In this document: positions 1-11,640 of the stretch, in pieces
Layout of the letters: every line of letters starts with the position of its first letter
How positions within the stretch are numbered: the first letter of the stretch is position 1
Assembly: GCA_021397845.1 (NCBI GenBank)
Contig: CM038038.1
Location: forward strand, 62,118,748 to 62,182,747
Origin: Areca catechu
Taxonomy: Eukaryota > Streptophyta > Magnoliopsida > Arecales > Arecaceae
Direction of reading: 5' to 3'
DNA: 64,000 nt
Translations under genes and position numbers: made by a program
Notes under the pieces: generated by a model
Database searches by the model: none
Told to the model about the DNA's origin: nothing
Seen by the model: only the letters and a program-made list of their open reading frames with translations

Positions 1-2191
1 AGGTATGTATTTTAAAATAATTTTAAAATAATAGCGGAAACAACCTACTCCGCACTGGATCTAACATTTTCTAGATGCATGTACATACATAACAAGGCAT
101 AAAATTGGCATGTAATATTTATAAACAATTTTATAAACCTAGATCTAGGCATGCATGAAAATTAAAACCAGAAGTTTTACCTTATTCCTACTTGGAATAA
201 AATAGGGATAACATTGGAATAGCTGGAATATCAGGAATAACTTTATTCCTGTATTCTTCTTCCAGCAAACTTTTGAAACGTTCTTCATGTCTTCTTCAAA
301 AGTAGCAAAGCCCAAACCAAAAATGGGAATTATTTGGTCTCTTCATTCGCAACAACAGCAAGGTAACCTCTTGCTTCAATGGAAAGGGAAATGCATCAAT
401 CTTCCAACGTTGCCGAAGTTGTTTTCACCCAGAAATTTTAGAACTAAAATTCCTGCAACCAAAATAGAGCAAAGCAATAACAGCAATAATGGAGGAATAA
501 TCAGCTCCCAGGTGCTCAAGAGAACACCCTCTAGAGGGGGGACATGCCTGGGCTTCCTCTGATCCAGCTTCTCGCATGATGCTAGTCGCCGGAAGCTCTT
601 GAAACGGTGAGGGGAGGAAGGGAAAAACAAAACACTATGTTCTGTAACTTGTTTTCTCCAAAACAGAGTTTCTTCCTTCCACAGATTGAGCACCTCTAAA
701 AAGGGAATCAAAGAAGTTTTACTTCCAATCTCTCAATATATACCCAGGCCCATAAAACTCTCTGGTTAAAAGGATGGTGGTAGTTATCAAGAAAAAAGAC
801 CTCTCTGAAATTTTCACCGCCCAGAATTTTATATAACAGCATGAACAACCAGTCATTTAGGGAGCTGAGAAGACATGTTGGGAAAACGAAAGGCTAGCAG
901 GTTGCAGGACGAATCAAATTCATCCTCAAGGAAGCAATAAAGGACCATTAAATGGAGGTTTAATTCTGGCCAAAACCAATGCATACGGGAGAGGAAGAGA
1001 TGCTTTGAATCCCCTGTTCGCCCAAGCCACAATCACTGTGTAAATGGGTTCAAACCGGTTCATAACTAGTTTAAAAATTCAAAACCAGTTTTAAACCGGT
1101 TCACTATTCAATTAGATCAAAATCTAATTAATAATAGGCTTGGTCAAGTCCCGGTCACCCTGAAACAATTTCCGGTGGACCCGAACAATTTCATATCGTC
1201 CCAAAACCAGGTCAGTCCAAAGTGTGCTCAATCAAACCATTACTGAAATGATTTCTAATTATAAATCAGTACCTGGATCAGGGAGAGATCCTCTATGGCA
1301 TGTGACCTCATAGTTTCGAACCTAGGCGGTAGCACTGGAACAATTCCAGTACCAGCACAAGATACCATTTAGCAATGGGTCCCGGCATCCGGATAGGTCG
1401 AAGATGCGAGAGCAATCAATCGAACCTCTGGCATATGGTTGCTGTATAATTCATCCCTTTGACCTCCAATGCTCAGGATGACCTAGGGTTATACTGCCAA
1501 CCCTAGCTGAGTCAATCCACAACATGTCTCAACCTTGCAAGTCCAGTGACTCCTCACTAGGACTACCTGGACCGAGGATTTGCTAAATTGAGATACTGTA
1601 AGACATTCAATCCAAACTATTTGGACAAGTCAATTCCATCTTTGTCCACCACTACTTCACAAGTACTTGCCTATACCTAGAAACCTTCCATCATTAGATT
1701 AGAAATCTAGGTATTCCAGCACCAAAGCACAAGGAGTTGCTTGCAAGCTACCATGATGACCTTAGGTCGGAGGGACACATATATCCATATCCAATCGTGA
1801 GTATCCCTTTGGTAGAAAGGGGATACACGGAGTCACGTTTAATGAGATATCATATATCCCACTTGCAGATCACATAAGTGTCGCCACACTTCTTTGGTTA
1901 AGAGGACAACCAAATGATGTGAACCACAAGAACCTATTTTTGATACATTGTCATCCAGTACAATGTATCCTTTGTTTGTGAACCTGGTTTAAGGATCACT
2001 CGATATATCCTTTCTATATCGAAGTCAGTGTAGTCCTAAGGACTTCATCACATGAAAAAGAATTCATTACAGGGAAATGTAAGAATGTGATGAGCTGCCA
2101 AAATAATATTTACTAATTCATACAAAGAGTACAATACTCAATTCATCTGCCTACAACCTAGGCGATTGGCTTTGGGATATAATTTCCAACA
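1..2191 (-). mobile_element. Element X: copia-like LTR, left part outside window
   Basis: No protein-coding signal. The right edge, read on the minus strand, is TGTTGGAAATTATATCCC, a typical Ty1/copia LTR start. A TATA-like TATATA lies at 737-742 in the same orientation. The next bases, AAGAT (2192-2196), occur uninterrupted at the matching place in the other LTR of element A (around 44868-44872), so the boundary is well placed. No primer-binding site is visible before the left window edge, so this could be a long 5' LTR or a solo LTR. Small ORFs inside look accidental. Confidence 0.7.
737..742 (-). promoter_or_regulatory. TATA-like box in LTR X
   Basis: TATATA, followed on the minus strand by TTGAGAG. 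It lies about 1.45 kb inside the LTR from its 5' edge at 2191. Its orientation agrees with the TG-type start at that edge. Assignment as the LTR promoter is inference. Confidence 0.35.
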
Positions 2192-2472
2192 AAGATAACT
2201 TTACTTATTTATACCTAAAGGGTCGGGCCGTGATCTTTGGGTATGGGCTGTACTCTTGAGATAGAACATATCTTGATTTTCTTTACAAGTGCTATTTTCC
2301 TGCTCTACTTTTCCTGCTCTATTTTTCCTTATTAAATAGAACATTTGTTTTATTCTTTAAAAATTGACTTTCAAAATAACTATCCAAAGTCCCTGTGGAT
2401 TCGAACTTGACTTACACTATCTACATAGTAGTAAGTTAGTGATTTAATTCTGGTGCGTAGCAACATGTACCA
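2192..2472 (+). repeat. A 5' LTR, 3' portion
   Basis: Nearly the same as 44867-45148: both contain the ATAGAACATAT segment, the CTGCTCTACTTTTCCTGCTC segment and the end GATTTAATTCTGGTGC...CCA. The upstream part of this LTR is displaced by insertion X. The end at CCA is followed by a tRNA-Asp-type primer site. Confidence 0.85.
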
Positions 2473-2478
2473 GAATTT

Positions 2479-2493
2479 TGGCACCGTTGCTGG
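2479..2493 (+). other. A primer-binding site (tRNA-Asp type)
   Basis: TGGCACCGTTGCTGG, six bases after the LTR end. Athila/Tat elements typically carry TGGCGCCGTTGCCGG, complementary to tRNA-Asp; this copy has two or three changes. Confidence 0.75.
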
Positions 2494-2992
2494 AGACTTT
2501 TGGCATTATTTTGAACAAAAAAAAAAAAAATATAGTAGTTCATATTTGTCAATCTTGAGTGTCCTGACATAAAGTTGGCGTGGCATAACTGGAATGTTAT
2601 GTTGAAGTGTTGTCCTAGGGTACAAAAAGGTTGAATACTAAAAAAAAAAATTATGCTATTTGCTTTCAATTTTTAGATTGATTTAGGAAAATTTACTTTT
2701 CTGCAAAATTAAAAAATTTTACCCTGACATCTCATAATTTATTAGGATTAGAGACTTAATCACCAAACTTAAAAAAAAAAAAAAATTATTCTGCTATAAC
2801 TTTAAACTTTTGATACCCTACTTATTGCATTTCATTTTTCTCATAATCAACTTAAGGGAATAACCTATATAATCAGATAAGGTGGGGAGTTTAATACCAT
2901 TCCTTAGCCCACAAACCACCACCTAGCATTTGCATTAACCTAAGCCTTTACCTCTAAAATTAATTAGATGTCAGCCCTAGAAATTTTGAGCT
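2494..2992 (+). other. A leader, with a chromovirus-leader-like segment from about 2870
   Basis: Non-coding, A/T-rich with three poly-A runs. From about 2870 (CAGATAAGGTGGGGAG) to 2992 it resembles the untranslated leaders of chromovirus H (around 20490-20620) and S (around 27545-27660): the block TCCTTAGCCCA, then GCATT, then CTAAAATTAA. The resemblance resumes on the other side of B at 9914. No ORF. Confidence 0.55.
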
Positions 2993-4521
2993 TGATGCAG
3001 GATGACTCTAAGACTGCTAAACATATATGGAAAATAGTAAAATAATTTTTTTAATTATTTTTATAATTTTATTTGTAGGCTAGATTTCTAAAATAAAGTA
3101 AGAACTAGCGAAAAGACTAGCAATGCATAAAATCATCGGATCGCAGGCAAACTCATGCAAACTAATAAAATAACCAGGACTCGAGAGTTGAGAAACTCTC
3201 AGTTTAGGATAGCTTATCTTTATTAAATCAGAAAATAAGAGTTGGAAAGGTTTCTTACCAGTCAGAGATATGAATATGCAATTGTAGGGATCACACACAC
3301 TTTGATTGGAGCCTGGATGAAGAAGCTTCAATTCCTTGAATCAGAAGGCTGATCTGGACCCGATCTAAAAGCAAGGAAAGCCTCCTCAGAGGGGGTGAAC
3401 ATGCAAGTATCAGGGGTCAATCAAAACAGCAATTAAACAAAGGTATAAGAAACTAGGGTTTAGAATTGAAAGAACTAGGTTTAGGTATGGATGTGTCGGG
3501 GAAGAAGCAGCTGCTAGATTGGGGCAGCAGCTATGGCATCTTACTTTGGGCATGGCTGATCTCCAGGGATGCAAAAGGATGCTAGGGCAGCAGGGATTCA
3601 GCTAGGGCACACAAGGAGAGCACTCAAAGTAAAGAACCAAAACAAAGACACCAATCGCAAATCAAAAAAACAAAATTTCAGCAAGTTGTATTCATAAGAA
3701 AGAGATAATACAAGAGGTTATGGGGGTGGGGTATTTATAGAGTTTCCATACCCTCTTCTAAAGGGATTACAAGTCTTCTCCTAGTTAGAATAGGTTTACA
3801 TAATTAAAATGAGAGAAAGACTATAAAATAAACCTAGAATAAAGAGTATACAAGTTGAATGAAATAAAAACTCAAACTCCTTGTATTTGAACTCTTCCAC
3901 CATGTTGGACTTGGTCAACTCATGGAGGATGCCTATCCTAGGTGTGTTGGGCTTCAAGGGGCAGCAAGGGGTCGTTCTCCTTTGGATTGGTGCATGAGCT
4001 TTGGGCCCTAAAAGCTGGGGTGCCCTGGTTTTAGCATATTCCTTGGAATCTTGGTTCTTCATGCTTGGGCTTGCTTCCTGGGCTTGGTATTTTAATGCTT
4101 GGAGTGCTGGAATAACCTAAAAAATATGGGATCCTAGCATATGAAATATTCTAGAAGCATCTGGAGGGAATCTGACATTTGAAATGGCATTTGGAGGGAA
4201 TTAGGAACTGGAGGGCATATGGAGGGCATTTAGGGCTCCTGGGTGTCAATTGAGCTCCCAAAAGTTGATGTAATTATCTCTGGCTCCTGAATGAGGCCTG
4301 GTGGAACTCCAAAATAGGGTAACCTCCACTCTTGTATAAAATTTGGACTCATACTGGACTCATACTAATGTACAAGACTCAATATACTGGACTAGTTTGA
4401 AACAAATCAACTAGTCTCACCTTATCATAACTCAATCTTACTTTCTTACAAAATTATGATACATGACTAAGTAAACCAAATAGGGTCCTGTAATCTATGT
4501 CTAATCTTGGTGCCCCCACCA
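2993..4521 (-). repeat. B 3' LTR
   Basis: Matches 8366-9908 throughout with scattered substitutions and small indels; shared blocks include the start GGATGACTCTAAGAC and the end GTGCCCCCACCA (plus-strand reading). A minus-strand ORF at 3796-4062 within it is only about 88 codons and has no recognisable domain. Confidence 0.92.
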
Positions 4522-4558
4522 ATTCTTCCGGGGTGGGAGGAACTCGACCCCGTCGAGT
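4522..4558 (-). other. B polypurine tract with ACTCGAC-CCC-GTCGAGT dyad
   Basis: Next to the 3' LTR edge. Minus-strand reading gives a perfect 7-bp inverted repeat at 4542-4558 (arms ACTCGAC / GTCGAGT, 3-nt loop), then CCGGAAGAAT immediately before the LTR. The same dyad recurs at the same distance in E, S, G, K, M and P. Confidence 0.7.
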
Positions 4559-4589
4559 GTGGGATAACTTGGCTCTCATAGTGCTCGAG

Positions 4590-5129
4590 TAGGTCTGGGT
4601 TGAGGCACTACAGATCCTCACGGGTGATCCACAAGTCCTCAGATTCTGGCCGACCTTGACACCAGACCAAATACCTCTGATAGCCTCTATACTGGGTACA
4701 TATGGCTTGATCGTCCAGGATTCTCTCAATCTTTTCCTCACTATTTGGCCAATTGGTTGGTGGACACTCTGGGATGGGTTCTCTCTCAAAAGGAGGGATA
4801 GGCTCAAGGTAATCACTAGATATCACTACTGGCTCCCTAGACTCTATAAGATCTGAGATGATGAAGGTGGAGCTAATACCTAAATCAGGTAGTTTCTCAC
4901 GCACATAGGCATTTGGTCCACCGATATTCATTATCTTGGATGGGCCAGCTTTGTGAGCAGAAAATTCTTTACAATTACAAAATGCCCTACAAAATTCTTT
5001 ATTTCTCTTTTGGGAATTAGCCAAGTTGTTATTTAGTTTATTAGTTATGTTCAGCTTTTCACTAATTTTCATATGCATATGCTGTGCAAAGGGTAGTGCA
5101 GGTGTAAACATGTAATTTAGGTTGTGCAT
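4590..5129 (-). pseudogene. B integrase C-terminal region + chromodomain
   Basis: Read on the minus strand. An integrase C-terminal stretch (FAQHMH ... GPNAYV ... DLGISSTF) is followed by a linker and a chromodomain core (ERILDDQ ... RGYQRYLVWCQGRPESEDLW). In chromoviruses this region binds modified histone tails and biases integration to heterochromatin. The upstream DDE catalytic core is absent: 5' of this segment lies non-coding spacer. The usual RWQGRP is WCQGRP here. A frameshift puts the last codons in another frame. The start at 5129 is only the first in-frame ATG; no natural start is known for this module. Confidence 0.8.
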
Positions 5130-5651
5130 TTATTGGACTCAACTAATACCTATTGGACTCAACTAATACCTAATAGACTCGACTAGGCATCCCTATCAAA
5201 GGGTGTTTTATTGGACTCTAAGGGACAAAACCTAACAGATTATAGACTCTTTAGGTTTGACCCTAGCATGGCATGCACAGGAGAATTTACTATGTATACT
5301 TACTAAATGCCAGAGGGTATGCTAGAAGTAAGATGCAAACCTAATATACAAAAGGCATGTATGCAGTATGCTGACTTCTATAAAATGCAATCTAATAATG
5401 AAAAAATTAAGAGAAGTTTCAGAAAAAGGTAGAAAATAAGAAGTGGGTTTGGGGTTAGTCTAATTGAAAAATGGTTTAGGGTTAATCAGGTAAACTAAAA
5501 GACAAAAAGGTGTTTCAGGGTTGAGTCCTACACTAATGAGATTTACCTTATGGGTTTGAGGCATATCTAAAGGATCTACATAATGGAAGAAAGGGTCATT
5601 GATTTTAGGAAAGAGATCAAGTGGAGTCAAAGAAGTGACTTCATCCTGAGG
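5130..5651 (-). other. B spacer replacing PR-RT-RH-IN core
   Basis: Non-coding. On the minus strand it contains CATACCCTCTGGCATTT, AGGTTTGCAT and repeated TTGAGTCCAATA motifs. The spacer of S (29635-29930) and, more weakly, that of M (49414-49950) have the same blocks in the same order. In a complete chromovirus several kb of enzyme-coding sequence would be here. Confidence 0.6.
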
Positions 5652-7231
5652 TCATTGATCTAAAGAGATTACATCCTTGATAAACTCTTCCGGTTCATAA
5701 ATTAAACGACTGGGCTCTTTAATTGGGCTTTCTTCTAGTGGCTCCTCAGGTAAAACTTTAATAGTGGGATTGGATTCCTTATGGTCTTCTTCATTTAAGG
5801 GTTCTTCCACTACAGGTTGGGTATGGTTAATGTCAGCTAACTTTAGGGTGGCTTCTACCTGGGTTTCTACTGGATCAACTAACACTGGATTGGCTTCTAC
5901 TTGGTCCAACCTATTGGTTAATTGGTCAAGCCTATTGGTTGCTTGGTTGTTGGTTTGGGTCATTTGGTTGGTTTGGTGGTTGACTGGGTAAACTGACTTT
6001 GAGATTAGGTGATCATTTGGTCGAACTGGGCTTGGTTTTGGGTATTCATCTAGGTCAACTGGGTATTAGTTTGGTCAAACCAGAGGTTCAACTGGGCTAA
6101 TTGATCAATCATGGTCCTATGGAAGGTCTCAAGGGTGGGGTCCATGGTTGAACTAGGTTGGTTGTATTGGGCTTCTGATTCAACTAACTCTGGATTGGTT
6201 TCTATTTGGATTTGGTCATAGTCAACTAATTCTGGGTCTCCTATAGGTGTATCTTCTTCTAGATCTTCAATAGACTCATCATCTTCATACTCCTCCACCA
6301 AACTTGGGTCAGCCTCATATATTTCTTCTTCTAAGTCATCTTGGTGAACCAATGGGGTGGTAAGAGGGGGTTGACTAATAGAAAATTTACTAATGTCTAG
6401 GGTAATAGGGGTGGGTAAACTAAGTGTTATGAGTTCAAAGGTTATGGGTTCAAAGGTTATGGGTTTAAAGGTTATGGTTTCAAAGGTTATGGGTTAAGTT
6501 TTGTGGGTCTAGGATGTAGGAGGGTTATTATTGTTGGACTCAATTTGACTTGACTCGAATTCCGTGGCCATGTGATATGCTTCCTCTTAGTCTAAATCAA
6601 CCTACAATACAATTCCCAACTGATGTCCTTACGTCGGCCATACCAAAACCTCGATATGGTCATAAGCTCATGTTCGACTATGTTACATTTCATAATAAAC
6701 TCCTTAAACTGGTCAATGTATTCAGACAGTTTTGTCACCCTGTCTCAAGTTGCACCATTAGACTGAATGATTATTCTCATAAAATGGACCTAGGCACTTT
6801 TTTCTTAACTTAATCCTCATAGCTTTCCAGGTACTTATCTGTTCTCCTTTCCAATAACATTCATCCTCAGTACATTCCCAATGTTGCTTAGCATATCTGA
6901 TTAACCCATGTGTAGCCAAACTAATCTTCTCTAGCTCTGACATTCTAGTATACTCAAAGTAATTATCCTTCATATCCTCCCATTCAATATACACCTTAGG
7001 ATCCAGACTCCCATCAAACAGGGGTGCATAAGGTTGGGTGCTCCTAATGGGTCTTTCATCTTGGGTAAGGTAATCATGATTGGGTCTCCTATGGTTAGGT
7101 TCTAAGGATGGGTCATGGTATGGGGTTCTCCTAGGGTTGGGCTACATATATGGATCAAAGTATTGGGTTCTCCTAGGGTTGGACTCGCTATATGGGTCAG
7201 AGTATTGGGTTCTCCTAGGATTAGAATCCAT
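5652..7231 (-). pseudogene. B gag, rearranged and broken
   Basis: The minus-strand frame begins at the ATG at 7231, with repeats of a unit containing TQYSDPYSESNPRR (7105-7231), then a stop. A capsid-like piece follows at 6758-6994 (YIEWEDMKDNYFEYTRM). After a gap come an acidic linker (6352 downward, HQDDLEEEIYEADPSLVEE) and a segment with METHIONINE-DPTLETF and NRLDQLTNRLDQVE, which in related elements sits at the Gag N-terminus. The C-terminal part ends EPEEFIKDVISLDQ. No CCHC zinc knuckle is visible. Multiple stops and frameshifts make it non-functional. Confidence 0.75.
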
Positions 7232-8350
7232 GGTCACACTAGTTGGATTGGATTAAGTCTACTGGCATTGGGTTCCTAATTTAATGCAAACAATCAAACA
7301 AGCAAGCAAAGTGATGTGGTGTAGTCAAGCATGCAAAAGAAAGAAAAAGGTTAGTATAATCTAGGGTTTCCTAGACCTAGAGCCAAAACTGGGTGGGTCA
7401 GCTCAACTTACACTTAACCCAGTAGCTAATCCTTCCACTAGCCAGGAAGGGGGTGGGAGTGTGGGAGGCCCCCCTACTTTCACAAGGACCCAATTAAAAA
7501 CCACAACACCACTTAGGTCGTTTGACTCTAGACCCCTAGCCTTAGATACCAGTTTTCAGTAATAGCTAAAGATTAAATGCACTAGTTGGCCCACACAATT
7601 TTGACCCGACCTGTTGATGTCTCCTAGCCCTCTAGGGCAAATTAGGTCTAATTGATTTTAAATAGGCTTGGGTTAGTATGATGATGGTTGTTTTGGGCCC
7701 AGGACAGGTGATGAAATCCTATCCTGATCTGAGATAGAGGATTATCCTTAAGATTTGGTTAAGAATGATGGCAATCGATGGCCTTGATGCAATCTAAAAC
7801 AATTAGAAAATAAATATTTTTTTAATGATTTATGATATTCTAGTTAGGATTAAGTTAACTGGGGTTATCAAACAAAGTTTGGCTTTGGATTGGAGGTTTG
7901 GTAGTTGATTAGGTTAGGTTGAGTCAAGATGCAGAATTTAGCAAAAATCAGAGGATTAGGGTTTCAGTTGATGTAGAGTTTGACATATATCCCGATGCAG
8001 AAAAAAATCAAAAAAAACCTGGAATAGAGGATTGATGGTGATGACAAAACCTACCAGATTTCATGTAGAACAAAAATCATATTATGATACAAATTCTAGG
8101 GTTTTTGGACTACTACAAAAATTATTAGGATTCTATTAGGGTTTATAATATACCAAATTTTTAAGATTTAGGGTTTCTATAAAACTAATTAAAAATTTTG
8201 ATAATTATTAGGATGGAACAGAGGACATCCACAAAAAAACAAAATGTTTAAGATGTTGAAATTAGATGAAAACTAGACACCTAATGCAATGGACAGGATG
8301 TAGAAGTTAGGGTTTGTGAGTGCAAAGAAGATAAAAACTATTCTAAACCC
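7232..8350 (-). other. B untranslated leader
   Basis: No coding signal. Contains the chromovirus leader block (CCTAGAGGGCTAGG, GACCTAATTTGCCC on the minus strand) also seen in S, H, G and M, and an A/T-rich part near the primer site. Confidence 0.6.
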
Positions 8351-8365
8351 ACTCAGATACCAAAC
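8351..8365 (-). other. B primer-binding site (initiator tRNA-Met type)
   Basis: Minus strand GTTTGGTATCTGAGT, directly after the 5' LTR end. It matches the TGGTATCAGAGC complement of initiator tRNA-Met with one change. It fixes the orientation of B. Confidence 0.85.
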
Positions 8366-9908
8366 TGATATGGGATGACTCTAAGACTAATAAAAATGCA
8401 TGGAGAATAGTAAAATAAATTTTTTTATGGTTTTTATAATTTTATTTGTAGGCTAGATTTCCAAAATAAAGTAAGAACTAGCAGAAAGACTAGCAATGCA
8501 AAGAATCATCAGATCGCAGGCAAACTCATGCAAACTAATGAAATAGCCAGGACTCGAGAGTTAAGAAACTCTCGGTTTAGGATAGCTTATCTTCATTAAA
8601 TTAGAAAATAAGAGTTGTGAAGGTTTTTTACCAGTCAGAGATTTGAATATGCAATTGTAGGGATCACCACACTCTGATTGGAGCTTGGATGAAGAAGCTT
8701 CATTTCGTTGAATCAGAAGGCTGATCTGGAACCGGTCTGAAGGCAAGGAAAGCCTCCATAGGGGAGGTGAAATACCTCAGGGATCCTGCAAGTGTCAGGG
8801 ATCAATCAAAACAGCAATTAAACAAAGGAATAAGAAACTAGGGTTTAGAATTGAAAGAACTAGGTTTAGGTATGGATGTCCCGGGGAAAAAGCAGTTGCT
8901 TGATTGGGGCAGTAGCTAAGGCATCTTCCTCTGGGCATGGCTGAACTCCAAGGATGCAAAAGGATGCTAGGGCAGCAAGGATTCGGCTAGGGCACACAAG
9001 GAGAGCACTCAAAGTAAAGAACCAAAACAAAGACACCAATCACAAATCAATAACACAAAATTTCAGCAAGTTGTATTCATAAGAAAGAGATAATACAAGA
9101 GGGAGAGGGGGTGGGGTATTTATAGAGTTCCCATGCCCTCTTCTTAAAGGATTACAAGTCTTCTCCTAGTTATAGTAGGTTTACATGATTTAGGTGGGAG
9201 AAAGACTATAAAATAAACCTAGAACTAGGAGTATATAAGTTGAATGAAATAAAAACTCAAAATCCTTGTATTTGAACTCTTCCACCATGTTGGACTTGGT
9301 CAACTCATGGAGGATGCCTATCCTAGGTGTGTTGGGCTTCAAGGGGTAGCAAGGGGTCGTCCTCCTTTGGATTGGTGCATGGGCTTTGGGCCTTGGAAGC
9401 CGGGGTGCCCAGGTATCAGCATATTCCTTGGAATCTTAGTTCTTCATGCTTGGGCTTGCTTCTTTGGCTTGGAATTTTAAGGCCTGGAGTGCTGGAATAA
9501 TATGAAAAACATGGGCTCCTAGTATATAGAATATTCTATAAGCATCTGGAGGAAATCTAGCATCTGAAATAGCATTTGGAGGGAATTAAGGCACCTAGAG
9601 GGCATCTGGAGGGCATTTAGGGCTCCTGGGTGTCAATTGAGCTCCCAAAAGCTGATGTAATTGCCTCTGGCTCTTGAATGAGGCCTGGTGGAACTCCAAA
9701 ATAGGGTAACCTCCTCTCTTGTATAGAATTTAGACTCATACTGGACTCATACTGATGTACAGGACTCAATATACTAGACTAGGTCGGGACAAATCAACAA
9801 GTCTCACCTTATCACAACTCAATCTTACTTTCTTACAAAATTGTGATACATGACTAAGTAAACCAAATAGGATCTAGTAATCTGTGTCTGAACCTAGTGC
9901 CCCCACCA
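8366..9908 (-). repeat. B 5' LTR
   Basis: Pair of 2993-4521. Ends at CCACCA (9908), followed by the target duplication GAGCT. Confidence 0.92.
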
Positions 9909-10477
9909 GAGCTCAATAGGACAAGGGAACCCTAGAGTTGGACCGAGTTTAGGTCAATTGGTTACTTGGTGTCTAAGAAAAGTGGTTTAGGGATAAGAGC
10001 TCGAAGGAAGGTGGTTCTTTAATTGGTTCCATTTGCTTACCTGGCCAATTTTAATTGGTTTCTAAGGCAAGTAATGGGGGGACCCCCACCATCCTAACAC
10101 TTACCAAGTCGAGTCAGTAAGTTGATCTTGGGCTTGGAGTGCTCGAAGCTAACCTTGGATCAGTTAGGAGCTGTCTAGATCTAGGTTAACCCTAAGATAG
10201 TGATTTTGATTATATAACTTGTTTAAAAAATATAAAAAAAATTAATTAAAATAACATTTTCTTCTCTCTAGTCTAGGACCCTCTTAAGAGTTTGTCTTTA
10301 GACCTTTTCTCTCTCTTCCATTAAAAAAAAGAAAAACATTATTAAAAAAAAATGATTTGTTGTTTGCATTAGAGTCCTATTATAGGGTATATGCTAGGTT
10401 GTCGGTCACTAGAACTTAAACTCATACCCCTAGACTCAATAATAGTTAGAACCTGTAGAGCAAACAGACCAGGTACT
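9909..10477 (+). other. A leader, continued after B
   Basis: Non-coding. Positions 9914-10195 resemble the chromovirus leader (CTACCTGGCCAAT-type block, then a run of C before CACCATCCTAACACTTACC), continuing what was interrupted at 2992. From about 10200 it turns A/T-rich up to the gag ATG at 10478, as in Athila leaders. Confidence 0.5.
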
Positions 10478-11640
10478 ATGGATCCCAATCAAGGAAATCA
10501 AGAAATCGATCCCCTAAGATAATTGGAGTACTTCACTCCTTCAAAATATACTTATTCACCCTGTATCCAAGTAGCCCCTATAGAGGCTATCCAATATGAA
10601 ATCAAGTCCAGTGTGATTCAAATGTTACCTTTCTTCTATGTACTTGCAAATGAAGATCCATACAAATACTTAGATGAATTTTTGGAAATCTGTTCAACTG
10701 TAAAAATACAAAATTTCTCTGATGATGCTTTAAGGCTTAAGTTATTCCCTTTTTTTTTGAAAGACATCTAAATACTGGTTGAATTCCCTAGATACTATAA
10801 CTATTTCAACCTGGGATCAACTTCAAAGGGAATTCCTTAAGAATTACTTTCCAATAAGAAAAACAAATCAAATTAGAAAAGCCATTACCAATTTTTCCCA
10901 ATCAGATGGAGAAATGTTGCATGAAACCTGGGAGAGATTGAAAGAGCCGATTAGGAAATGTCCTCACCATGCCATACCAAAATGGCAATTAGTCTAGTGC
11001 TTCTATGACGGCCTGTCAGAAAGGCACCGGCAAATGGTGGATGACTTATGTGGAGCAACGTTCATTCTAAAAAGTGAGCATGAGGCATGGTAGCTATTTG
11101 AAACCATGAGTGAAAATTCCTTGCATCATATGTTTGCTACCCGTAGAGATCCTCTCATAGGACCCATTAGACCCAAGAGAGGAGAAATGTATGAGTTGGT
11201 CATGCTGTAGACACTACAGCAAGGTAGATGAGCTATCTTAGAAGCTTGACCGAATCTTGCAAGCTAGAAATACTTCCTCCTCATCTCATCATAATCATGA
11301 TGTTTGTATTATCTGCTCAAGTCTCACCCACCTGATAGGTGATTGTCCAGCCGCTTACCAATTTCCTGAGTTGCGTCAGGAGCAAGCCCATCAAGCCTAA
11401 TGCCGAATGGCTCCCTGACCAGGAAACGATCCATACTCGAACACTTACAATCCTGGTTGGCACAATCACCCAAACATTTCATGGAAACCCCAACCTGTCA
11501 TCAATTCCTCAGTTAAGCCGAACCATCAAGAGACCAGTTTTGGAAGCATGCCATTTTCATAGTACCTATGTTCCTCACAACCTTTCCCACCAAATAATCA
11601 TGACCCTTTGTTTGAAAACAAGGTGCTCCAAGCACTGAAG
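10478..11640 (+). pseudogene. A gag (Athila-type), degenerate
   Basis: Begins MDPNQGNQEI at 10478, with a stop after about 13 codons. The Athila Gag core follows: ANEDPYKYLDEFLEICSTVK and FSDDALRLKLFP. A frameshift near 10765 leads to TWDQLQREFLKNYFP and ETWERLKEPIRKCPHHAIP, then FYDGLSERHRQMVD. A CCHC-like knuckle, C-x2-C-x4-H-x4-C, is near 11310-11350 (CIICSSLTHLIGDC). Gag would form the particle and bind RNA. At least five stops or frameshifts make it inactive. Confidence 0.85.

Larger units (their letters stand above)
2993..9908 (-). mobile_element. Element B: non-autonomous chromovirus derivative (gag + chromodomain)
   Basis: Complete LTR retrotransposon on the minus strand, flanked by the exact 5-bp duplication GAGCT (2988-2992 and 9909-9913). 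LTRs are 2993-4521 (3') and 8366-9908 (5'), about 1.53 and 1.54 kb, starting TGGTGGGGGCAC and ending ATCA. The primer site beside the 5' LTR is of the initiator-Met type. The interior encodes broken gag and, directly before the 3' LTR, the integrase C-terminus with chromodomain. No protease, RT, RNase H or integrase core is recognisable. It lies in the leader of A. Confidence 0.9.

Noticed and set aside
287..711. ORFs on both strands in X
   Set aside because: Overlap each other inside a non-coding LTR; no domain.
2518..2785. Poly-A runs suggesting SINE or processed pseudogene tails
   Set aside because: No body with Pol III boxes or coding sequence precedes them and no flanking duplications; part of A's A/T-rich leader.
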